Assembly: GCA_903772945.1 (NCBI GenBank)
Contig: CAICTM010000044.1
Coordinates: 16,548-80,547 of the forward strand
Reading direction: 5' to 3'
Length of the DNA: 64,000 bases
Source: Seminavis robusta
Lineage: Eukaryota > Bacillariophyta > Bacillariophyceae > Naviculales > Naviculaceae
Translations under genes and position numbers: made by a program
The notes under the pieces: generated by a model
The model's database searches: none
The model's input: only the letters and a program-made list of their open reading frames with translations
Told to the model about the DNA's origin: nothing
Shown here: piece by piece, positions 12,046 through 21,252 of the stretch
How the letters are laid out: the number at the start of each line of letters is the position of its first letter
Position numbering within the stretch: the stretch's first letter is position 1

Positions 12046-13418
12046 ATGAGCAGCAACGACGGCATGAATGAGGAGACTCCTCTGGAAGACACACTTCGTC
12101 ACTTCTGGAAGGATGAAAAGTATCACGATGTCAAGCTTTCCTGTAGCGATGGAGCCGTCGTTGGGGCCAACCGCTGTGCGCTCTCCCTTCGAAGCGAAGT
12201 CTTTTCAAAAATGCTCTTTGGCCATTTTAAAAAGAGTCAAACGATTTTAGCAAAAGTGTCTTCGAGTGAGCGAGTCACGGTGCACTACAGTGGACATGTA
12301 GTGGATGCGCTTGTTGAGTTCATCCACACTGATTCCTCTGACCTTCTAGCTCCCAAAAGTGGCTATATGCACAAGCATGGTGAGAAGACGAGTGAGGAAT
12401 TGCAAGAGAAAATGAGCGCTTTGGTGTCCTTGACAGCAGCAGCTCATTTTTATAACCTCCCGAAGCTCCACAAGAAAGCGTGCAATTCTATCGTTCACTT
12501 ACTCGACAAGATGCCCTCACTAGCTCTAATAGTCGTCGAAGCAGGTGCAGCAGACAATTCCGCTCTCCTGACGGCAGCCAAAAGAAAGGCCCTCACCATC
12601 ATCCGAACCCGTGAGGGAATTAGCAAAGAAGACAGCACGTTGGTGGCCAACATCAGCGAAACTGCACTCGAATTTTTTCTCCAAGACGACAGCGAAACAC
12701 CACGAAAACAACACCTGCTCTTTGAAATCTTGCAGCATTGGGTCGGAGAAGACGAGGAACGAAAGACAATTGCCAAGGAGCTGGTACACAATCATATTTG
12801 CTTGGAGAAGCTCGACCCTGACTTTCTGACTTCATCTGTGCTACCATCTGGTTTCTGCAAAACGCAGCAACTAATGCAGGCGTTCCAAATCCAAGCACGA
12901 GCTGCAAAGGAAAAACATGGAATGTTTGCAAGACCATTCACGCCATCACGGGCTGTCTGGACCAGTTCAGGAAGCATAACTTCAACCTGCGAGGAATTCA
13001 AGACAGACTTGCTGAAGTTTCCTCCAATCAAAGACAAGACAGTTCGATGGACAGTTGAAATTTTGAATGATGCTGAAAATGTTTGGCTTGGAATTGTGAA
13101 GGCAGGACTTGACTGTGCTTGTTTTGATTGTCTTGTTGGTCCCGGTGCAGGAGTTGCATACAGTGGAAAGGGAAGTGTTTTGAATAGCCAGACGCATTGC
13201 CCCAAATTTGATACGGGTCCAAAGTCACTTTCACGTTGATTATAACTGGACTTGAACAGGTATCTACAGTTTCGTTGGTCGGATCAGTCGATGGTGGACG
13301 TCCATTCATTGTGGCAGTTCTAGCACGAGACGCTTGGTTAAAAGAGGGTGCCATCCCTGCAGTCTCCACGAAATCCCGTGGCTCGGTTCGGCTGTTGAGC
13401 ATCAATGAGCTCAAGTAG
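12046..13418 (+). CDS. BTB/POZ-domain protein with a C-terminal beta-rich domain; frameshifted
   Basis: From ATG 12046 the frame gives a BTB domain at the N-terminus (HDVKLSCSDGAVVGANRCALSLRSEVFSKML), then a BACK-like helical region (residues about 130-280). A C-terminal beta domain follows, with WTVEILNDAENVWLGIVKAG, like SPRY or similar sandwiches. In this frame translation stops at 13239 just after PKFDTG. The +2 frame picks up immediately (SKVTFTLIITGLEQV ... GSVRLLSINELK, stop 13418) and supplies the rest of the same domain. One base seems to be missing in the GGG run at 13215-13217. It may be a recent pseudogene or a sequencing error. BTB-BACK proteins are often Cullin-3 adaptors; that role is only inferred. 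Confidence 0.8.
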
Positions 13419-13548
13419 CTCACCAGCAGAAGACAGAATGCGCAATCTGAAATCTGAGTTCCCCCCTCTTGAGGGACTTCCGTACGACTGCGACACAACC
13501 AGCTTTCATTGCCATGAGCTCGTTTGCTAGCTAGCTAGTACAGCGAAT

Positions 13549-14000
13549 TAAGTCAGCGGGAGCTGCGATACCTCGGCAGAAAGACAGATAGAAGAAGGAG
13601 GATCATGTTCGAGATTGCACCCATCTTTGAAGCCAGCCTGGCGACACACCCGACTATCGTCTGTGTTGCCGCCCGGTATCATCATTCCCTCATTGCAACC
13701 TTCTTTATTAAGCTAGCCCTGGCGACAACACCCGACTACGTCGTTGTGTTGCCGCCCGCTACTCTATAATTTACCAGCTTCCATTCCCTTATTGTAACCC
13801 TAACTTTACACTCCTGCTTGCTTATTGTGCTGTTGTGCTGATTGCACTAACCTTAAATATTAATGATTTATTCCTACCCCTAAACTTGTATTGAACCATC
13901 AATGTTCAGTTTTGTTGGCTTATGACTATCTCTATCCTTATACTTTTGCTTCACCAGAATAGGAAATAGAATAGAAAATAAATAGGAAAAGAATATAGCA
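13549..14000 (-). repeat. Dispersed repeat copy, inverted relative to the 47.3-48.7 kb cluster
   Basis: Read on the minus strand this segment matches the unit at about 47330-47800 nearly base for base. Shared parts are a CCTATT-type run, a GAACATTGATGGTTCAATAC segment, two subrepeats with GTCGGGTGTTGTCGCCAGGG, and the terminal ATCGCAGCTCCCGCTGACTTA. No ORF is conserved between copies, so it looks like a non-autonomous transposable element. Confidence 0.85.
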
Positions 14001-14089
14001 TTCGGCTTTTTTTCAGCGTTGGTCTCCTTTTCCTCAGTTTGCTCCCTAGCTACTGTACTTGGATCATATGACGCAAAATTACATTGCAA

Positions 14090-15640
14090 TCCAAGGCCAT
14101 TGTAAGTGCCAGGCTCACTAGGTACCGATTTAGGCATGGAGAGTTACATCCGATCCGTGAGTTGTGCAACATACACCACACACTCAGTTCCGCTTTACTG
14201 CTACACTCCGTTGACCGTAGCTTGCATTGAATCCTTATGACGAATACATGCACAATCCGAACATTGTCAATCCAGCCATCGTACACAGTTACGGTAGAGT
14301 TCATCGATCAGTGACAGTGCAACAGTACCGAACACACTCAGGTTCAAACTTTGCTCGCTTGCAGTCGGTACCCTCGCTTTGGATCCTTATATGCGAATAC
14401 ACGCAAACCGAACATTTAATCGAGCCATTGTAGCCAGGCTACCGTACAGGATACATAAGGCGACAGTGTCAACAGTACCGAACACACTCAGGTTCCACTT
14501 TGCTGGTTACACTCCGTTGCCGGAATCTTGCACTTGGATCCTTATGACGAATAACTACATGCACCAACCGAACATTATTGAATCCAGCCATTCGTAGCCA
14601 GTTACAGTAGTTCATCGATCAGACTACAGGCAACAGTACCGAACACCACTCAGGTTCAAACTTGTGCTCGCTGCAGTCGGTGTACCTCGCATTGGATCCT
14701 CTATGACGAATAACATGCACAAAACCGTAATATTGTTAATCCAGCCATTATAGCCAGTTACCGTAGGTTACAACAATCAGGTGAGCAGTGGCAACAGTAC
14801 CGAACACACTCCAGGGTTCCGTTTTACTGGCTACACTCCGTTACTGGTACCTTGCATTGCGATCCTTATGACGAATACATGCACAACCGAACATTTCATG
14901 TCCAGCCATCGAGCCAGCTATCTAGAGTTTCACTCGATCCGGCTTCTGGGTGACAGTGGGCAACAGTAACCGAACACACTCAGACGTATAGAACTTTGCT
15001 CGTTGCACTCGTCTGCCGGTATCTTTGCCATGTTGGATCACTGATTATGACGAAGTCCTAATAAAACACAGCGGAGACGAACATTATGAAGTCCAACCCA
15101 TTGTAGCACGCTGCGTATTATAGCTACAGTGCGGAACAGTACCGAATGTTCTGGCTTTGCTCGCACGGTTACCGTACCTCGCATTGGATCTTTATGACGA
15201 AATACATGCACAACCGAATATTGTCAATCCAGCCATTTGTAGCCATTACCGTTAACTGAGTTACATCACAGGTGACAGTGGCAACGCCTAGGCAAATCTG
15301 TCGGATCGGCTTGGTAGACACACTCAATCAGGTTTCCTCGGTCTTTACCTGGCCTTACACATCTCGTTACTGGCTACCTTGCATCGTGCGATCTATGACG
15401 ATCACATGGCACAACCGAACATTATGCATACCAGCATCTAGCCAGCTCGTAGAGTTCACGATCGTGCAGTGGCAAACAGTACCGAACACTACTCATGGTT
15501 CGGTACTTTGCTCGCTGCACTCGGTTACCTCGCATTGGGCCATGTTTTATGACCGAAAAACACGCACAACCGAATATTGTCAATCCAGCCATTGTAGCCA
15601 GCTGCTGTATGCCGTATAGCTAAAGCTAGTGGCAACAGTA
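14090..15640 (+). repeat. Degenerate satellite, about 155-bp unit, 9-10 copies
   Basis: The core GATCCTTATGACGAATACAT, then a GCACAACCGAACATT box, recurs at about 14229, 14380, 14537, 14694, 14860, 15034, 15186, 15389 and 15538. Each unit also carries an ACAGTACCGAACACACTCAGG segment. Spacing runs from 149 to 203 bp, and the copies differ by many small indels, so the array is old. No coding frame is preserved between units. Confidence 0.9.
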
Positions 15641-15681
15641 CTATGACTTGCGCTACAGGAAAATGGGTACGACAACAGGAA

Positions 15682-16065
15682 TCACCACCAAAACTGTAGA
15701 AATAACAAGAAGGGATGAATCCGGTAGGAGGATCCACTCTCTATGTGTGTTGTTGCCTCTCTCCGGTGGCTGTGCCTTTCAATGACTCCACGATGATAGG
15801 GTCCTCTGTTCCGGCTGTTGGTAGGGCTTGGATTAACAGAGCCTCCTCCTCCGTAGCGGTAGCCTCTATTTCTTTTATCCGGAGCGGTGAATCCAAAAGA
15901 CTCGACAATGGTTTCCTGGGTAATCAGCAGTAAGAGAAAGAGAAAGAAAAAGAAATAGATATGGTATTCTCTTCTCTTCTGATACAGCAGAAACCGCGAC
16001 TTTACCCTTGTTGTTTTCAAACTCCCCAACTTGGCGTCATGGGCCGAGAAAGAAAAGAAAACCAT
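15682..16065 (-). CDS. Possible small secreted or plastid-targeted basic protein
   Basis: A 127-residue ORF with a strong hydrophobic stretch (YFFFFLFLLLLI) followed by ESFGFTAPDKR, which resembles the signal peptide plus F-A-P-type motif of diatom plastid proteins. The rest is Arg/Gly/His-rich. The real start could be an internal site or lie in an upstream exon, and the 3' end runs to the edge of the satellite. No family recognised. It may be a gene remnant. Confidence 0.3.
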   Translation of the reverse strand: MVFFSFSAHDAKLGSLKTTRVKSRFLLYQKRREYHIYFFFFLFLLLLITQETIVESFGFTAPDKRNRGYRYGGGGSVNPSPTNSRNRGPYHRGVIERHSHRREATTHIESGSSYRIHPFLLFLQFWW

Positions 16066-16208
16066 CCAAAATGGTCAACAATTTCAATGGGGATGGCTTT
16101 GAATCTACACCGGAGAAGCCGGCTTGAGTGAGGCTTGGATAACACCGGTAGAGGTGGATCGATCGATCAATCGAATAATTAAAACAACTCACCTGTTGAC
16201 GGCGAGCT

Positions 16209-16450
16209 CAGATTTCTCTCCTGTTTACCATAGGAATCCAATGAGGGAGAGAAGTCAGCGCTGCACCTTCAATAACACTCTTTATAATTGATATTAGGCT
16301 TACCTCGAATCGAATCGTTGATGATCGGCCGATTGGATAAAGCACTCACTCACCATCATTGTCAGCCAAGCTTGGATTTCTTTCCTGTTTACCATAGGAA
16401 TACAATGAGGGAGAGATGTCAGTGCTGTGCCTTCAATTGAACCTACTACA
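16209..16450 (+). repeat. Duplicated 67-bp segment
   Basis: Two copies (about 16210-16275 and 16375-16440) share TTTCCTGTTTACCATAGGAAT-type sequence followed by CAATGAGGGAGAGA and GTCAG(C/T)GCTG, with a few substitutions. They lie about 165 bp apart in a stretch without genes. Confidence 0.75.
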
Positions 16451-16683
16451 GTACGACTGTCGTACTCAATCAGTTTATCCTTAACTTAGTAACTTCAACG
16501 GTTCTTTTATCCACGAATCAATCTAAATCTTTCGAAAGGGAACTTGTTACTTAACGATACACATGACCGTTGATTCTGCAACTGAAGTGCGGTACTCTAA
16601 TTTACACAGTAAACGCCAGCAATCGATTTGGGAGTGCAACTGAGGGGGAAACCAAAAGGAGCGTTGGTCTGGGAGACCAAATT

Positions 16684-16726
16684 AAAGGGGTTGAGAACTC
16701 AGGCAGTTTACCTGCCTAGGTAATGA
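16684..16726 (-). repeat. Fragment of the GGCAG/CTGCC hairpin repeat found at 46.0 kb
   Basis: The reverse complement reads CAGGTAAACTGCCTGAGTTC followed by TCAACCCCTTTAAT, matching about 46061-46100. It links this spacer to the accessory region near 46 kb. The surrounding 16451-17013 holds nothing else that I can call. Confidence 0.75.
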
Positions 16727-17013
16727 TAGACTTCATGTAGCGAATAACGGCACTCAGAGGTAGAGCAACGGAGTGCGCAGAGACTTGTGGAGGCGACGCC
16801 TGGGTCAGACGGAGAACTGAATAAGCTAATAAGCAAGGTACAGTAGACAACTTTTAGTCGTGCAATACTAGTTAAGCACACAAGAAACCTGTTCCAGTGT
16901 AACGGTCTCGACTCTCCCTCATTCTGCTTGGATACCGTAACTGCCCGAAGCTCGCTCGCCATTGCCATCTATGTCTGCTGTAAATCAACTAACTTGAACA
17001 CCCCCATTACAGT

Positions 17014-18309
17014 TCAGTTGGCTGGTTGGCAAAGCAACTTATCCCACTCACAACAGCGACAACCACAGACGCTGGGATGATCTTCAATCACTTCCACAAA
17101 GATCGTCGTCGTCGTCTCTTCCTCTTGATTGCTCACTTTATTGTTGTCTTTGTCATTGGTACCAGAGGCATTGCCTTGCCATCGTTCCAGAGCAGCTCGG
17201 GCAGCCAACTCTCGGGGAGTCAGCCTCTTGAGAGCCGCCGCCTTGGCCTTGCCATCTTTGGTTCGTTTGTCAATCATTTTGGTTCCCTTTTTGAGTGGAC
17301 GACGCTTTTGCTGTAGCTCGGCCGCCTTGATGCCCACGGCCTGGACCGACGATCGTTTGGTTCCACGGCGTGAATACGATGGTCTTGCTCTCTTGGCACC
17401 ACACCAGTGGTCTTCTCCCAGTGTCATTCCTTCCGCGGAAACAACAGTGCCCGCGGATTGTTGCAGGGTGGAGACCTCTCCCGTCCCCGTAATGTACTTG
17501 TCTTTGCAGCCATAATCATCGGTTTCCTGTTCCAATTCTTCCGCGGCCAATTTTTGTTGATATTCTTTTTTGCATTCTTGCATCAATTCCCAAAAGGCGG
17601 GTGGATGAATATCCTCGAGTCCAATGCTGATGTGCGTGACTTCATGGATCATGACGGCCATGATTTGCGCAAAGGTCCGAAATTGTCGACAATTCTTGTC
17701 GGGGCGTTGACGTAGATTGAGCATGATATTGGCCGATGCCGCGTCCGCATCGTTGCGTCCATTGGAATAGCAGACGCCCAAAAAGCGCGTGCTGGTACTT
17801 TCGATGAGGCGCTTGACGCGCCATCCTCGATCTCGCAAAATCAAATTGGCGTGCCGTGCCACTTCGGCCAGTAAACTGCGGGAAATATCGGGACGATATC
17901 CATCCTTGATTTCCTCCACCCACCAAACGCAGCAATACTGACGATCCGACAAGTTGTTAATGGCCACCACCGTCTTGGGAGGACGTCGACTATTAACAAC
18001 ATTTTCATCAGTATTCTTCTTGTCATTTTCCATGGCGTTGTTGCTGTATTCCTTGGTAGTGGCAGCAGGCTTTGATGGCAATTTGTTTTCCTTGGATGAC
18101 GATGAAACAGCAGCAGCTGCTGGTTTCTTGGCGGCGGATGAGGTTGTTCTTGCCGATGGCTTGGTATCTTTCGCGTCTTTTCCGGCTTGGATCATTGCCT
18201 TGGCCTTTTCCAAATCTCCACGGCTTTTTCGAAGGGCTTCTGACGCTTGTTCTGCGGTAACCTTCCCAGGAGGGAACATGTTCATGAGTTGATTGCGTTT
18301 GCGGGCCAT
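17014..18309 (-). CDS. WLM-domain metalloprotease (Wss1-like)
   Basis: A single exon of 431 residues; ATG 18309 gives MARKRNQLMNMF. Residues about 15-45 look like a small UBA/CUE-type helical domain, followed by a Lys/Ser/Ala-rich linker. The catalytic core spans about 120-270, with the zinc site MIHEVTHISIGLEDIHPPAF (HExxH plus a downstream His and the FWELM segment typical of WLM/Wss1/SPRTN proteases). A basic region and a Cys-rich C-terminus (VCGCRCCEWDKLLC) follow. Family knowledge: Wss1-type proteases degrade DNA-protein crosslinks and act with SUMO/ubiquitin and Cdc48. Whether this protein does the same is inferred. Divergent from the epimerase gene. Confidence 0.88.
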   Translation of the reverse strand: MARKRNQLMNMFPPGKVTAEQASEALRKSRGDLEKAKAMIQAGKDAKDTKPSARTTSSAAKKPAAAAVSSSSKENKLPSKPAATTKEYSNNAMENDKKNTDENVVNSRRPPKTVVAINNLSDRQYCCVWWVEEIKDGYRPDISRSLLAEVARHANLILRDRGWRVKRLIESTSTRFLGVCYSNGRNDADAASANIMLNLRQRPDKNCRQFRTFAQIMAVMIHEVTHISIGLEDIHPPAFWELMQECKKEYQQKLAAEELEQETDDYGCKDKYITGTGEVSTLQQSAGTVVSAEGMTLGEDHWCGAKRARPSYSRRGTKRSSVQAVGIKAAELQQKRRPLKKGTKMIDKRTKDGKAKAAALKRLTPRELAARAALERWQGNASGTNDKDNNKVSNQEEETTTTIFVEVIEDHPSVCGCRCCEWDKLLCQPAN

Positions 18310-18630
18310 CGTTGTTGTCAAACAATATTCTAAGTTACCAATGGGTAGAAAGCCTGTTATCCTCCTCTCCTTTTGCTGCCTTCGAAAGAGTTGCCCCCTC
18401 GGAATGAAGTTCTGGCTTTTTAAGTTACAGATGAGCTGGCTTTTTGAACGGTGCGAGTTGCGAGGCGAGATCACGCGAGACCTCAAGACGCTGCACGCGA
18501 GACCTTATTCTTGCTCTAGCTAGTAGCTAGGAGCGAAGCCCCTCACAAACTCACAACAAATCAAGAAGACGGAACTGAACTGCAGCACTGTTCGGTACAC
18601 TACATCCCAACTGACTGAGCTCAATCAAGT
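18310..18630. promoter_or_regulatory. Divergent promoter region, 321 bp
   Basis: The start codons of the WLM protease (minus) and the epimerase (plus) face away from each other here, so both promoters must fit in this spacer. No recognisable core element is seen beyond short GA/CT-rich stretches. Confidence 0.5.
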
Positions 18631-19647
18631 ATGCGCATTTTTGTTACAGGAGGATCTGGCTTTGTTGGTCGTCACACCATTCGGGCATTGGTCCAGGACG
18701 GCCACGAAGTGGTTGCCATGGCTCGATCGCAAGAGAGTGCTTCCAAAGTCGCCTCCTTTGGAGCGACGCCCGTTTCCTGTAGTTTGGGAGATGTGAGCGC
18801 ATCCGACTTGAACCACGTGGAAGCCATTGTCCATTCAGCAGCTTTGGCCGAAGATTGGGGTCCCTACGACGAGTACCATCAAGCCAATGTGGTGGGCACC
18901 CAGCAATTGTTGGACGTGGCCAAGAAGAGTGGCACGGTCCGACGGTTCATTCATATCGGCACTGAAGCTGTACACTTTGACGATCACAGTCAGCAGGATC
19001 TTTGTGGAATTGATGAAACAACACCACTCCAACCCAACAGTCCCTTTCCCTATTCGGCCACCAAGGCCCAAGCCGAGATGTTGGTGGCCGCAGCAAACGA
19101 GGACAAGCTATTTTGTACCGTCAGTTTACGTCCTCGCATGATTTGGGGCCCCGAAGATTCCACTCTGGCACCCACCGTGATGCGAGTGCTACGGGATGGG
19201 GGATACTGGTGGATTGACAATGGACAAGCCGAGAACAGTCCTTGTCATATTGACAATTTGGTTCATGCTATCCGTCTTGTCCTGACACATACGGCAACCA
19301 ACGAAATTGGTGGAGAGGCATTCTTTATTGCCGACAAGGAAGAACCAACCACGCAAAAGGAATTCATTATAGCCTATATTCGTGCTACTTACAATGCCAC
19401 ATTGCCGTCTAGAAGTGCCCCCTACTGGTTGGCCAGGCCGGTGGCATGGTTGTTGGTGTATCTGTGGAATCTCATTGGACAACCCAAACGATTCATGCCT
19501 CCCTTGACGCCCATGGCACTCTACATTATGGGAAGATCACTCACCTTGAATACAACAAAAGCAGAGAAAGTGTTGGGGTGGAAGCCAGTCATTGATAGGG
19601 ACCAAAAAATGAAAGAATTGGAGCAAGCTAAGTCCAAGACGGAGTAG
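18631..19647 (+). CDS. NAD(P)-dependent epimerase / 3-beta-HSD-like extended SDR
   Basis: Single exon, 338 residues, from ATG 18631. The Rossmann motif TGGSGFVGRH (GxxGxxG) is at residues 6-15, IVHSAAL at about 66-72, and the catalytic YSATK (YxxxK) at about 145. Next comes SLRPRMIWGPED, a segment characteristic of the 3-beta-hydroxysteroid dehydrogenase/sterol decarboxylase branch of extended SDRs. A hydrophobic stretch (WLARPVAWLLVYLWNLIG) near residue 270 could anchor it to a membrane. Substrate unknown; a sterol or other isoprenoid is plausible from the branch. Confidence 0.9.
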   Translation: MRIFVTGGSGFVGRHTIRALVQDGHEVVAMARSQESASKVASFGATPVSCSLGDVSASDLNHVEAIVHSAALAEDWGPYDEYHQANVVGTQQLLDVAKKSGTVRRFIHIGTEAVHFDDHSQQDLCGIDETTPLQPNSPFPYSATKAQAEMLVAAANEDKLFCTVSLRPRMIWGPEDSTLAPTVMRVLRDGGYWWIDNGQAENSPCHIDNLVHAIRLVLTHTATNEIGGEAFFIADKEEPTTQKEFIIAYIRATYNATLPSRSAPYWLARPVAWLLVYLWNLIGQPKRFMPPLTPMALYIMGRSLTLNTTKAEKVLGWKPVIDRDQKMKELEQAKSKTE

Positions 19648-20310
19648 TGGTCGGCTCTGGACCAGGACCTAATAACCACTCGACACAGCAATACAACCAA
19701 ATAGATGAAGCTCTAATGGATTTATTAGTTTTGAGGGATGCTCGACATTTTTTGTCGCAATTATCCTTAGATTTCCAGGAAACTAGAACAAGCAATAGCA
19801 CTGTATCATTGTATCATACGATCCGGAGCTTCTTGGCTCCTTTTGACGCCGTTCTGAGGCGTCCACGGTGGCAATGCAGTCATACTAGCCCAGATGATTA
19901 CAGATCAGCCTGAGCAGATCAGAAGCAACACATATTGCAAGAAAGCGGCGGATCAACCAAAGTCTCCTGTTTCCCACCCTTCCCATCAACTGAGGAAGAA
20001 AGTTATCATTGGCTACAAAGATATGGATACCCACCATACACGAACTCCAATCTGTTTACCCATGGCTGCGTAGCTGGTTGTAGAAGGTTGATAGGCAACC
20101 ATCTGACCATGGCATCTGGCTGAAGGGTCATCCGTTAGCCCAAGTGGATGGAAGTCATCATCTGTGGAGCTATCTGTGGTCTGGTCTTGAGAGAGCAGTT
20201 CGCGTGGAAATTTTTGAGGTTGCGATGCGAACCTCCTGGAGAATTGAGAAGGCAACCGGGCTGAAAACCGAACTGGCTTTCGGTTATATAAGGGGTTTTT
20301 AGAGAGGGAA
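19648..20310. other. Intergenic spacer
   Basis: 3' flank of the epimerase gene and 3' edge of the reverse-transcriptase relic. A TATATAAGG sequence occurs near 20284. No gene is seen. Confidence 0.5.
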
Positions 20311-21135
20311 TTAGCTACGGAAGCCAGCCGGGGCCAGGCTTAAGCAAAGAACATCGAAATTCAGGACTAGGTTCGGAGGGATCAGGGGCAAGAAATTGAG
20401 GACCATTACGGGGGCAAAGGGTTTGGCTTTGCGGGATCCACGGAGACATAAATGGGTAGCTTTCACAAGGGCAATTGAGATACGGGTCTGCATGAAGAAC
20501 ATCATTTGAGAGTAGGAAAATTGAGTTTTGGAGGCAGTAGCAGAAGCAAGGCGTTGTAAGAGAGTCTTGGCTTGAGGGGCAAGCATGCCATCCACTGAAA
20601 CAACAAAAGGGTGGAAGGAAGCGCGATTGGACTCGACGCGTCTTTATATTTGGAAATTTGTCGCGTTCTTGTTGGGTAAAACTTTGACGGGATCTTTTTT
20701 GCGGTAAGAGGCACAGTCCAATCAGTGACACGTACGTCAATTATAGCTGTAGTACCTCGTTTAAACAAGCCGCGAATAGAAAGATCACCACGTAAGAGCT
20801 CGGGGGCTGGAGGGGATTGAGAAGGGGGGAGGAAGGGGAGGTAAGGTAGAAATTGGGTGACCGGCAGGGATAGTAGGGGGGGGAACAGAGGGAAGGGGTG
20901 GTCTGACTGGACGCTAGAGGAACCAAAGATCACATGCAATAGAACCAAGTTCATTGCGGATTTCATTATGGCGACGGATGATTAAGCCGCCGCGTTTGCA
21001 ATCCAGAGCATGTGGAACGCTGAAGGGACCAGTACAGCCATCACAAAGTGCTGGAAGAGCTGGGGGGGTAAGACCGAACCGGAGAAAAAGAGCATCACGC
21101 CATTCTTGAGCAGAGAGGTGAGTGCGTTTGGCAAT
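20311..21135 (-). pseudogene. Retrotransposon relic: C-terminal end of a reverse-transcriptase ORF
   Basis: Read on the minus strand in broken frames, three ordered blocks recall the end of RT polyproteins of algal retroelements. They are an AQEWRDALFLRFG segment with CDGC-x8-H-x3-C and GGLIIRRHNEIRNELG, then RGLFKRGTTAIIDVRVTDW, then VSVDGMLAPQAKTLLQRLA with RISIALVKATHLCLRGSR. Frameshifts and a Pro/Ser-rich low-complexity insertion separate the blocks, and no catalytic YxDD block is present. It is a decayed 3' fragment, not an active element. The family is recognised from conserved wording, not from a search. Confidence 0.65.
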
Positions 21136-21252
21136 ATTGGGCGCTTTCGGTTGCTTGGTTGGTTCTCACTTCACCCAGGCGAGCAACAACCCAGACGCCG
21201 CAGCGTGAAGATACGGTCACAATTATCAACCAAGAAACAAGCAAAAGCAACC

